Shown: in pieces, positions 37,134-45,228 of the stretch
How positions within the stretch are numbered: the stretch's first letter is position 1
Layout of the letters: each line of letters begins with the position of its first letter
Origin: Roseitalea porphyridii
Lineage (GTDB): Bacteria; Pseudomonadota; Alphaproteobacteria; Rhizobiales; Rhizobiaceae
NCBI RefSeq assembly: GCF_004331955.1
Contig: NZ_CP036532.1
Span: forward strand, 1 to 64,000
Direction of reading: 5' to 3'
DNA: 64,000 bases
The notes under the pieces: generated by a model
Told to the model about the DNA's origin: nothing
The model's database searches: none
Seen by the model: the letters and a program-made list of their open reading frames with translations, nothing else
Made by a program: the position numbers and the translations under genes

Positions 37134-39524
37134 ATGCCGCTCGACAATCCCGTCGGTTCAGTTTGCGCCGCCATCGACCGCTATGTCGGCCTTTCCGACA
37201 TGGCGCCCGCGCAGCGCCGCCGGGCCATGGCGGCCCAGGTCTCGGCCGCCCTCAATCTGGTGCCCGTCACCGCCGCGGCGGCCGTGCCGGCGGCCGCCCT
37301 GCTCCTGTTCAGCGCGTGGGGCAACGCCCGCTTTCCCATCGTCGCCGGGCTTCTGACGGTCTTCGTGCTGCTGCAACTGGCCGCGACCCGGCTGTGGTGG
37401 CGACGGCGCCACGTGGGCGAAGCCGAGCCCGGCCTGAGGGGCGCCGTGCGCCAGCTTTGCGCGATCGCCACGCTGCTCGGCCTGAACTGGGGCGTGCTTC
37501 TGGCGGTGATGGTGCCGTCCACCGACACGCAGATGCTCGTCATCGTGGCGGCGATCCTTACCGCCGGCATGCTGATCGTCGGCTTCGTCTTCGCGGCGAT
37601 GGCCCAGGCCATGCTCTCCTTCATCGCGGCGAGCGGCATCACGGCGCTTGCAGGCCTTGCATTTCAGCCGGTCGACCAGGCGATCGGTTCGACGATGGCG
37701 CTCGTCGTCCTTTATCTTGTCTTCATGCCCTGGGTCGGCCTGCAGATGGCCCGGGTGTTCATGGCGGGCATTGGCGGCGAGGTCCGCCAGAAGGAGATCG
37801 CCGACCTCAACCACCGCCTGCTCAGCGGTTACGAGGAAACGGCGTCGGAATGGTTCTGGGAAACCGACGAGAGCGGACGCACGGTCCGCGTTTCGCCGCG
37901 TCTGCGCCAGCGCCTTTCGCTGCCCTCCGATGCCGGCGTGCCGCTGTTCCGGCTGCTCAGCCAGGCGGCCGTGCCCGGCGATACCGGCATCGACGCGATC
38001 CGCGCGGCGATGAACGAACGCAAGCCCTTCCACGGAGCGGAAGTAGCGGTCAGCGTCGCCGGCGAAGTCCGCTGGTGGCGCGTCTCCGGCAAGCCGACCA
38101 GCATCGATTCGCACGGCGCGCCCGGCTTCGTCGGCACCGTCAGCGACGTCACCGCCGAAAAGGCGACCGAAAGCAAGATCATCCAGCTTGCCCATCGCGA
38201 CACGCTGACCGGCCTCTACAACCGGGCCAGCTTCACCGAGCGGCTGGAAGCGTCGGTGCGCACGCTCGAGCGCTACGGCACGCCGTTCAGCCTGCTGTTC
38301 CTCGACCTCGACAAGTTCAAGCTGGTCAACGACACCTACGGCCACCCGATCGGCGACAAGCTGCTTCTGGAAGTCGCCAACCGCGTGCTCGAGGCGGTGC
38401 GCAGCGAGGACTGCGTCGCGCGTCTGGGCGGCGACGAGTTCGCCATCATCATCGAGCGCAGCAACGACGCGGTCTTCGCCGCCAAGCTGGCCTCGCGGCT
38501 GATCGCAAGGGTGCTCGAGCCCTACCAAATCGAAGGCGAGACGCTGTGGATCGGCGTCAGCGTGGGCATCGCGCTTGCCCCGCAGCACGGCACGCGGCCC
38601 GAACAGATCCTGCGCAATGCGGACCTGGCGCTCTATCGCGCCAAGGAGGACGGCCGCGGCGTGTTCCGCTATTTCGAGGCCCAGATGGACTTCGCCCAGC
38701 GCGAGCGCCGCATCCTCGAACAGGAGATGCATCAGGCGCTCGAGGAAGAGGAATTCCGCCTGTGCTACCAGCCGATGATCAGCGCCGACAGCGGCTACAT
38801 ATGCTGCATGGAAGCGCTGATCCGCTGGGACCATCCGATCCGCGGCGAGATCTCGCCGGGCGAGTTCATCTCGATCGCCGAACAGTCCAACCTGATCGTC
38901 GAGATCGGCAAGTGGACGCTGCTGACGGCCTGCCGGGCCGCCGCCGACTGGCCCGACAATGTCTGCGTGTCGGTGAACGTCGCCGCGACGCACTTCATGC
39001 GCTCGGACATCGTCGCCGACGTGGCCACCGTCCTCGAATCCACCGGTCTCGACGGCCGGCGGCTGGAAATCGAGATCACCGAGGGCCTCCTGATCGAGGA
39101 TTCCGAGGACGTCATCAATCGCCTCGCCGCGCTCAAGCGGCTCGGCTGCGCGATCGTCATGGACGATTTCGGCACGGGCTATTCGAGCCTGTCCTACCTG
39201 CTCAAGTTCCCGTTCGACCGGCTGAAGATCGACCAGTCCTTCATCGCCGACATCGGCCGTGGCGCCAGCGCCAGGGCCATCCTGATGGCGATCGCCTCGC
39301 TCGGCGAGAACCTCGGCATCAAGATCACCGCCGAGGGCGTCGAGACCCGCGAGCAGCTCTCGTTCCTGCAGGACATCGCCTGCGATCAGCTGCAGGGCTA
39401 TCTGTTCTCGCAGCCGGTGCCGCACGCCGACGTCGCGCCGATGATGCTGCGCAACTTCATCGACACCAGCGCGCTGGTCGCGCTGCCGCAGGACGAGACG
39501 GCGCGAACGCGTTCGACCGGCTGA
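37134..39524 (+). CDS. Membrane PAS-GGDEF-EAL cyclic-di-GMP enzyme
   Basis: A 796-residue protein with about six N-terminal membrane helices (45-205, a MASE-like sensor), a PAS-like fold (about 225-350), a GGDEF domain with intact GGDEF at 432-436 and an RxxD inhibitory site (RSED) five residues before it, then an EAL domain with E560 in CMEALIRWDHP and the loop VMDDFGTGYSS. Both activities look possible. AGGGGGA lies 5 bases before ATG 37134. It is divergent from the alpha-oxoamine synthase gene with a 203-base shared region, so it could be an output of the same signalling island. Confidence 0.9.
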   Translation: MPLDNPVGSVCAAIDRYVGLSDMAPAQRRRAMAAQVSAALNLVPVTAAAAVPAAALLLFSAWGNARFPIVAGLLTVFVLLQLAATRLWWRRRHVGEAEPGLRGAVRQLCAIATLLGLNWGVLLAVMVPSTDTQMLVIVAAILTAGMLIVGFVFAAMAQAMLSFIAASGITALAGLAFQPVDQAIGSTMALVVLYLVFMPWVGLQMARVFMAGIGGEVRQKEIADLNHRLLSGYEETASEWFWETDESGRTVRVSPRLRQRLSLPSDAGVPLFRLLSQAAVPGDTGIDAIRAAMNERKPFHGAEVAVSVAGEVRWWRVSGKPTSIDSHGAPGFVGTVSDVTAEKATESKIIQLAHRDTLTGLYNRASFTERLEASVRTLERYGTPFSLLFLDLDKFKLVNDTYGHPIGDKLLLEVANRVLEAVRSEDCVARLGGDEFAIIIERSNDAVFAAKLASRLIARVLEPYQIEGETLWIGVSVGIALAPQHGTRPEQILRNADLALYRAKEDGRGVFRYFEAQMDFAQRERRILEQEMHQALEEEEFRLCYQPMISADSGYICCMEALIRWDHPIRGEISPGEFISIAEQSNLIVEIGKWTLLTACRAAADWPDNVCVSVNVAATHFMRSDIVADVATVLESTGLDGRRLEIEITEGLLIEDSEDVINRLAALKRLGCAIVMDDFGTGYSSLSYLLKFPFDRLKIDQSFIADIGRGASARAILMAIASLGENLGIKITAEGVETREQLSFLQDIACDQLQGYLFSQPVPHADVAPMMLRNFIDTSALVALPQDETARTRSTG

Positions 39525-39606
39525 ACGCCCGACGCCGAACCGTTTACCAACTGGCAACCATATCGCTTTACCGTCCTTCGCATATCCCACCGCGAAGGGT
39601 CGTGAT

Positions 39607-40170
39607 ATGCGTAAACTGATCATCTGCCTCGCCGCGCTCGCCATCCCGGCGGCTCCGGCGTTCGCCTCCGACAAGGCGGGCCGGCTCGGTACGGGCGACT
39701 GGACCGGAGCCCAGCTCGGGGTCCTCTACGGCTATGCCTGGATGAAGGACCTGCACACCGTGCTGAGGCTCGAAGCCGAAGGCGACGGCGACACGATCGG
39801 CGTCTATGGCGTGGTGAACAAGCAGATCGGCCATTTCGTCGGCGGCGGCGAGCTGACCTACACCCGTCACGACAACATGTTCACCGACGGCTCGGGCGTG
39901 AAGGTCGAGGACATGTTCGCGGCCAAGCTGCGGGCCGGCGGAGCCTACGGCCGCTTTCACGGCTACGGCGCGATCGGCGTCGCGCGCGGCACCACCAACC
40001 TGGCCGGCGACGACTGGGGCACGGTCTACGGGGTCGGCTTCGATGTCATGCTGACCCGCTATCTGATCGCGGGCCTGCAGTACAATTTCTACAATTTCGT
40101 CGACTTCAACCACACCAAGATCGACGCCGACATCAACGAACTCACCGCCCGCGTCGGCTACAAGTTCTAG
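39607..40170 (+). CDS. Small outer-membrane beta-barrel protein
   Basis: A 187-residue protein with a signal peptide (cleavage near AFASD, residue 21) and alternating beta-strand pattern, ending ELTARVGYKF with the C-terminal Phe recognised by the Bam complex. The size fits an eight-stranded barrel like Omp25/Omp31 or OmpW-type proteins. Stands between the GGDEF-EAL gene and the oligopeptidase gene; a hairpin follows it. Substrate or role unknown. Confidence 0.78.
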   Translation: MRKLIICLAALAIPAAPAFASDKAGRLGTGDWTGAQLGVLYGYAWMKDLHTVLRLEAEGDGDTIGVYGVVNKQIGHFVGGGELTYTRHDNMFTDGSGVKVEDMFAAKLRAGGAYGRFHGYGAIGVARGTTNLAGDDWGTVYGVGFDVMLTRYLIAGLQYNFYNFVDFNHTKIDADINELTARVGYKF

Positions 40171-40187
40171 CCGCCCGACGCGACCGG

Positions 40188-40203
40188 GGCGGCTTCGGCC
40201 GCC
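40188..40203 (+). terminator. TTCG-loop hairpin after outer-membrane protein gene
   Basis: Perfect 6-base stem GGCGGC and GCCGCC around a TTCG tetraloop, 17 bases after the stop codon. No T-run follows, so it is at best a weak or Rho-assisted terminator, or an mRNA-stabilising end. Confidence 0.5.
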
Positions 40204-40284
40204 GAAATTCGTCCGGCCCCACTTGGCGGCACCAACGCCGTCGCCTACCTGCATCGCGTGGACAAGGCGACAGGAGATGGCGGC

Positions 40285-42330
40285 GTGAGCGACAATGGCA
40301 CGATCAACCCGGCAATCGAGACCTGGGACGGTCCGATGGGCCTGCCCCGGCGCGAGGCGATCGCCGACACCGACTATGCGCCGGCGATCCGCCAGGGGTT
40401 TGTCCGCGACCTCGCCGAGAGCGCGGCCATCGCCGACAATCCCGAACCGCCGACCTTCGCCAACACGATCGAGGCGCTCGAGCGGTCCGGCGACCTTCTG
40501 TCGAATGCCGCGACCCTGTTCTTTTCGAAGGCCGGCAACGACACCAACGAGACCATCCAGGCGGCCGAGCGCGAGCTTTCGCCGCAGTTCGCCCGCCACG
40601 CCGGCGAGATCGCCAAGAACCGCAAGCTGTTTGCCCGCATCGACACGCTCTGGCAGCAGCGCGACGCGCTCGGCCTGAACGGCGAACAGGTCCAGGTTCT
40701 GAAGAAGTACCATCGCAACTTCGTCCGCCAGGGTGCGGCCCTCGAAGGCGATGCGCAGGCCCGGCTGATCGCCATCAACGAGCGCCTCGCCGAACTGGGC
40801 ACCGCCTTTGCCCAGAACGTGCTCAAGGACGAGGCGGACTGGATCATGGTCCTCGACGACGAGGCCGATCTCGCCGGCCTGCCTTCATCGACCATCGCCG
40901 CGATGGCCTCGGCCGCCGTCGAGCGCGGCCACGAGGGCAGGCACGCCGTCACCCTCGCCCGCTCCATCGTCGTGCCGTTCCTGACCTTCTCGGACCGACG
41001 CGACCTGCGCGAAAGGGCGTTCCGCGCCTGGACCGGCCGCGGCGACGGCGACGGGGCGACCGACAACCGGCCGATCATCGCCGAGACGCTGAAGCTGCGC
41101 GCCGAAAAGGCCGGTCTGCTCGGCCATGACAGTTTCGCCGAGCTCAAGCTCGAGGGCACCATGGCCAGGACCCCCGAGGCCGTGAACACGCTTCTCGAAA
41201 CGGTCTGGGACAAGGCCCGCGCGCGCGCCGGCACCGAGGCAGAGGACATCACCGCGCTGATGCGCGCCGAGGGCGCCAATCACGACCTTCAGGCTTGGGA
41301 CTGGCGCTACTATGCCGAAAAGATCCGCGCCGCCCGGCACGACTATGCGGACGACGAGGTCCGCCCCTTCATGCCCCTCGAACGGATCATCGAGGCGGCC
41401 TTCCACGTCGCCGGCCGGCTGTTCGGCCTGACCTTCACCGAGAGACCCGGCACCGCCACCCACCACCCGGACGCACGCGTGTGGGAGGTGACCGACGCGA
41501 ACGGCGACCACAAGGCGGTCTTCATCGGCGACTATTTCGCGCGGGCCTCCAAGCGTTCGGGCGCCTGGATGAGCGCCATGCAGCTCCAGTCGCGGCTGCT
41601 CGGCCGCACGCCGATCGTCACCAACACCATGAACTTCGCCAAGCCGCCCGCCGGCCAGGCGGCGTTCCTGTCGTTCGACGATGCGCGCACCCTGTTCCAC
41701 GAATTCGGCCACGCGCTGCACGGCATCATGTCGGACGTCACCTATCCGTCGGTCTCGGGCACCAACGTGCCGCGCGATTTCGTCGAACTGCCCTCCCAGC
41801 TCTTCGAGCACTGGCTCACCGTGCCCGAGGTGCTGAACGGCTTTGCCCGGCACCACGAGACCGGCGAGCCGATGCCCGCCGCGCTGGTCGACAAGGTGCT
41901 TGCCGCGCAGACTTTCAATGCCGGTTTCGACACGATCGAATACACCGCCTGCGCGCTCGTCGACATGGCCCTCCACGCGCGCGGCGAGGCGCCGGCCGAC
42001 CCGGCCGTGTTCGAGGCCGAAAAGCTGGCCGAACTCGCCATGCCTAAGGCGATCGCGATGCGCCACCGGCCGCCGCATTTCCAGCATATCTTCTCGGGCG
42101 ACTATTACGCGGCGGGCTACTATTCCTATATGTGGTCTGAGGTTCTCGACGCCGACGCCTTCGCCGCCTTCGAGGAAAAGGGCGACGTGTTCGATCCCGG
42201 TCTCGCCGACGCGCTCGGTCGCCATGTCTACGGATCGGGCGGCGCGATGGAACCCGAGGACGCCTACACCGCGTTTCGCGGCAGACTGCCGACGCCCGAT
42301 GCGATGCTCGAAAAGCGCGGGCTGGTCTGA
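40285..42330 (+). CDS. M3-family oligopeptidase (Dcp/OpdA type)
   Basis: Cytoplasmic zinc metallopeptidase of 681 residues that degrades short peptides. The zinc motif HEFGH is at residues 472-476 (TLFHEFGHALHGIM), and the C-terminal half has FSGDYYAAGYYSYMWSEVLDADAF typical of the Dcp/oligopeptidase A group (split here: FSGDYYAAGYYSYMW). Start chosen at GTG 40285, which has GGAG 8 bases upstream; an earlier in-frame GTG at 40258 lacks one. Followed after 27 bases by the site-2-type protease gene. Confidence 0.9.
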   Translation: MSDNGTINPAIETWDGPMGLPRREAIADTDYAPAIRQGFVRDLAESAAIADNPEPPTFANTIEALERSGDLLSNAATLFFSKAGNDTNETIQAAERELSPQFARHAGEIAKNRKLFARIDTLWQQRDALGLNGEQVQVLKKYHRNFVRQGAALEGDAQARLIAINERLAELGTAFAQNVLKDEADWIMVLDDEADLAGLPSSTIAAMASAAVERGHEGRHAVTLARSIVVPFLTFSDRRDLRERAFRAWTGRGDGDGATDNRPIIAETLKLRAEKAGLLGHDSFAELKLEGTMARTPEAVNTLLETVWDKARARAGTEAEDITALMRAEGANHDLQAWDWRYYAEKIRAARHDYADDEVRPFMPLERIIEAAFHVAGRLFGLTFTERPGTATHHPDARVWEVTDANGDHKAVFIGDYFARASKRSGAWMSAMQLQSRLLGRTPIVTNTMNFAKPPAGQAAFLSFDDARTLFHEFGHALHGIMSDVTYPSVSGTNVPRDFVELPSQLFEHWLTVPEVLNGFARHHETGEPMPAALVDKVLAAQTFNAGFDTIEYTACALVDMALHARGEAPADPAVFEAEKLAELAMPKAIAMRHRPPHFQHIFSGDYYAAGYYSYMWSEVLDADAFAAFEEKGDVFDPGLADALGRHVYGSGGAMEPEDAYTAFRGRLPTPDAMLEKRGLV

Positions 42331-42357
42331 GCGGACGCAAGCCGGAGGCATACGCCC

Positions 42358-43446
42358 ATGCAATGGTCCTTTTCGATCGGCACGGTGGCCGGCAGCCAAA
42401 TCCGCATCCACCTGACCTTCTTCCTTCTGCTGGCGTGGGTGGCGTTCATCTACATGCAGCAGGGCGGCGCGGCCGCCGCCGTCGAGGGCGTCGCCTTCAT
42501 CTCGGCGATCTTCGCCTGCGTGGTGCTGCACGAACTGGGCCACGCGCTCGCCGCGCGCCGCTACGGCATCAAGACGCCGACCATCACGCTGCTGCCGATC
42601 GGCGGTGTCGCCTCGCTCGAACGCATGCCCGAGGACCCGCGCAAGGAGATCGTCGTCGCGCTCGCCGGCCCGCTGGTCAATGTGGTCATCGCGGCGATCC
42701 TGATCGGCGTGCTCGGCGCGACCGTCAATCTCGATCCCGCCGAAATGCTCGAGGATCCGGCCGCGAGCTTCGTGGCGCGCCTGGCGACGGTCAACATCAT
42801 CCTGGTCCTGTTCAACCTCATTCCGGCCTTCCCGATGGATGGCGGTCGCGTGCTTCGGGCGCTGCTGGCGACGCGCTATTCGCGCGTGCGCGCCACGCAG
42901 ATCGCCGCGCGCGTCGGCCAGTTCGCAGCCTTCGCGTTCGGCTTTCTGGGTCTTCTGGGCGGCAATCCCCTGCTCGTCTTCGTTGCGATCTTCGTCTACA
43001 TCGCCGCCACCAGCGAGGCGCAGGCGACCGGCATGGTCGACATCGCCCGCTCGCTGCATGTCCGCGACGGCATGATTACGCGGTTCGAATCGCTCGGCCC
43101 CGGCGCGACGCTGGGCGATGCGGCCGAACTGCTTCTGAAGACGACCCAGCACGAATTTCCCGTCCTTGACGGCAACGGCGCGATGGTCGGCGTTCTGACA
43201 CGCCGCGACCTCGTCGCCGGTCTCGAACGCACCGGACGCGACGGGTTGGTCAACGATTTCGTCAACCACGACGTGCCGGTCATCGCCGAGAGCGAGGGCC
43301 TTGATCTGGCGCTCGACCTGATCCAGCAGCAGCGCAAGCCCGCCGTGGCTGTGCGTGGCCGCGACGGCCGGCTGGCCGGCTATGTGACGATGGAGAATCT
43401 GGGCGAACTGATGATGATCCGGTCGGCCGTCGATCGCCCCGCCTGA
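42358..43446 (+). CDS. Site-2-type (M50) membrane metalloprotease with CBS domains
   Basis: A 362-residue intramembrane protease. Zinc motif HELGH at 58-62 and the third ligand D161 in NLIPAFPMDGGRVLRA, within about five or six helices, followed by a pair of CBS domains (about 235-355). This is the SpoIVFB-like, CBS-containing branch, in which the CBS pair may sense adenine nucleotides. GGAGG lies about 10 bases before ATG 42358. Its substrate is unknown; the neighbours give no hint. Confidence 0.9.
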   Translation: MQWSFSIGTVAGSQIRIHLTFFLLLAWVAFIYMQQGGAAAAVEGVAFISAIFACVVLHELGHALAARRYGIKTPTITLLPIGGVASLERMPEDPRKEIVVALAGPLVNVVIAAILIGVLGATVNLDPAEMLEDPAASFVARLATVNIILVLFNLIPAFPMDGGRVLRALLATRYSRVRATQIAARVGQFAAFAFGFLGLLGGNPLLVFVAIFVYIAATSEAQATGMVDIARSLHVRDGMITRFESLGPGATLGDAAELLLKTTQHEFPVLDGNGAMVGVLTRRDLVAGLERTGRDGLVNDFVNHDVPVIAESEGLDLALDLIQQQRKPAVAVRGRDGRLAGYVTMENLGELMMIRSAVDRPA

Positions 43447-43481
43447 CTGTCCGCTTTGGTCCGGCGCCCTATCTCCCGACC

Positions 43482-44009
43482 ATGAACGATCACATGCGCC
43501 CGCGCTTCACCCGCACCCGGCCGGACGGCGACACCCACCATCGCGATGTCTGCGACAGATGCGGTTTCGTCGCCTACGAGAACCCCAAGATCGTCGTCGG
43601 CTCGGTCGTCACGCACGCCGGCAAGGTGCTTTTGTGCCGCCGCGCGATCGAGCCGCGTCGCGGCTACTGGACGGTGCCCGCCGGCTATCTCGAACTGGGC
43701 GAGACGCCCGAGGAAGGCGCGGCGCGTGAAGCGCGCGAGGAGGCCAATGCCAGCCTGACGCTGCACGGGCTACTGTCCGTCTACACGGTGCGGCGCCTCA
43801 GCCAGGTGCAACTCATCTACCGGGCGAGCCTGACCGACGGGCTCTTCTCCGCCGGCGAGGAGACGCTGGAAGCGGTCCTGTTCGACTGGCGCGACATTCC
43901 CTGGGATGATCTCGCATTTCCGACCGTGCACTGGATGCTGCAGCACCAGCGTGCGTTCGAGGCGGGCGACGCGACACCGCCCTTCGGCAACCCTTCCGAA
44001 ACCGATTGA
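43482..44009 (+). CDS. Nudix hydrolase with N-terminal Cys pair
   Basis: A 175-residue Nudix protein with a small metal-binding start (HRDVCDRCGFVAYENPK) and the Nudix box from GYLELGETPEEGAAREAREE; the box ends EEAN instead of EExG. Members hydrolyse nucleoside diphosphates linked to another group; the substrate cannot be read. The start ATG 43482 has no strong ribosome-binding site; ATG 43494 is possible. Confidence 0.85.
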   Translation: MNDHMRPRFTRTRPDGDTHHRDVCDRCGFVAYENPKIVVGSVVTHAGKVLLCRRAIEPRRGYWTVPAGYLELGETPEEGAAREAREEANASLTLHGLLSVYTVRRLSQVQLIYRASLTDGLFSAGEETLEAVLFDWRDIPWDDLAFPTVHWMLQHQRAFEAGDATPPFGNPSETD

Positions 44010-44072
44010 TCAGGCGCAAGGCGCGCAGGCCACAGGTGCGGCACGGTCGAGGCGACCCGATGGGGGAGCGCC

Positions 44073-44579
44073 ATGCCAGCAGCCACCACGCGCGACGACC
44101 TTCTCACGGCCTTCGACAGGGAGCGGGCCAAGCTCGGCGGGACGCTTTCCGGTATCGACGCGCATATGGCCGATCGGCACGCCGCCGACGATCCGACGAC
44201 GATCAAGTCGGTGATCGCCCATCGCACGCACTGGATCGGCCTGTTCTTCGACTGGTACGAGCAAGGCCTCGCCGGCAAGACCGTCGAGACCCCGGCGCCG
44301 GGCGTCAAGTGGAACCAGCTCAAGGCCTACAACGCGGCGATCTACGAAGACGCTGCAGCCCGCCCATGGGCGGAGGTCCGGGCCGGGTTCGAACAGGCCG
44401 CCGACCGCCTGCGCGCCTTCATCGCCGATGGTCACGATGACCTGCTCTACACGCCGGGGCTCTATCCCTGGATGAACAAATGGACGCTTGGCCGATGGGC
44501 CGAGGCCTCGGGGCCGAGCCATTTCCGTTCGGCCAATGCCTATGTCCGCAAGGTGCTGCGCGACAACGCCGCAGCGTGA
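44073..44579 (+). CDS. ClbS/DfsB-family four-helix-bundle protein (DUF1706)
   Basis: A 168-residue protein of the ClbS/DfsB family: an N-terminal DLLTAFDRERAKL, the segment SVIAHRTHWIGLFFDWYEQGLAG, then VKWNQLKAYNAAIYED and YPWMNKWTLGRW. The founding member ClbS hydrolyses the cyclopropane warhead of colibactin and protects the producer; most relatives have no known task. GGGGGAG precedes ATG 44073. No genotoxin genes are nearby. It converges on ispZ with 4 bases between stops. Confidence 0.82.
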   Translation: MPAATTRDDLLTAFDRERAKLGGTLSGIDAHMADRHAADDPTTIKSVIAHRTHWIGLFFDWYEQGLAGKTVETPAPGVKWNQLKAYNAAIYEDAAARPWAEVRAGFEQAADRLRAFIADGHDDLLYTPGLYPWMNKWTLGRWAEASGPSHFRSANAYVRKVLRDNAAA

Positions 44580-44583
44580 CGTC

Positions 44584-45228
44584 TCAGCTCTCGTCGGGGT
44601 CGATCGAGTGCCGCATGATCATCGGCATCTGCGACAGCGTGAAGGCGATGGTGATCGGCATGTTGCCCCACACCTTGAACGCGACCCAGAAATCGGTCGA
44701 GAAGTTCCGCCACAGCACCTCGTTCAGGACGGCCATGCCCGCGAGGAACAAGCCCCACCGGATGGTCAGCTTGTGCCAGCCCCTTTCGTCGATGCGGAAC
44801 GCGGTATCGAAGACATAGCGCAGCAGCGAGACGCGGAAGATGAACAGCCCGCCCAGCAGCAGCACCGAGAACAGCCCGTTGATGATCGTCGGCTTGATCT
44901 TGATGAACAGATCGTTGTGCAGCCAAAGCGTCAGCGCGCCGAAGATCAGCACCACGACGCCCGATATGAGCGGCATCATCGGAATTGTCCGCGTCAGCAG
45001 CCAGGACAGGCTCAGCGAGATGGCCGTGGCGGCCATGAAGATCGCGGTTGCCACGAAGATCGGCTCGCCCAGCGCGCCCAGGAAGGTGATGCGCTCGGAC
45101 AGCCATTCGGCGCGCGCATTGGCGAAGAAGAACGCCAGCAGCGGTCCGAACTCGAGCGCCAGCTTGAGCCCCGGGTTGACGGCGGGCTTGCCCTTGGGCG
45201 CCTCGGCGATCGATAGGTTCTCCGCCAT
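44584..45228 (-). CDS. ispZ: Inner-membrane septation protein A / IspZ family
   Basis: A 214-residue membrane protein with five or six helices ([19 protein letters not shown]; later [20 protein letters not shown] region seen as [17 protein letters not shown]). Related to YciB, needed for normal cell-envelope or septum formation in enterobacteria and Shigella. It starts directly after the ftsY stop codon, with no spacing, so it is coupled to ftsY; this ftsY-ispZ order is typical of Rhizobiales. Confidence 0.92.
   Translation of the reverse strand: MAENLSIAEAPKGKPAVNPGLKLALEFGPLLAFFFANARAEWLSERITFLGALGEPIFVATAIFMAATAISLSLSWLLTRTIPMMPLISGVVVLIFGALTLWLHNDLFIKIKPTIINGLFSVLLLGGLFIFRVSLLRYVFDTAFRIDERGWHKLTIRWGLFLAGMAVLNEVLWRNFSTDFWVAFKVWGNMPITIAFTLSQMPMIMRHSIDPDES

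Noticed and set aside
37158-39674. Minus-strand frame of 838 codons
   Set aside because: Antisense to the GGDEF-EAL gene, composition of an out-of-frame translation.
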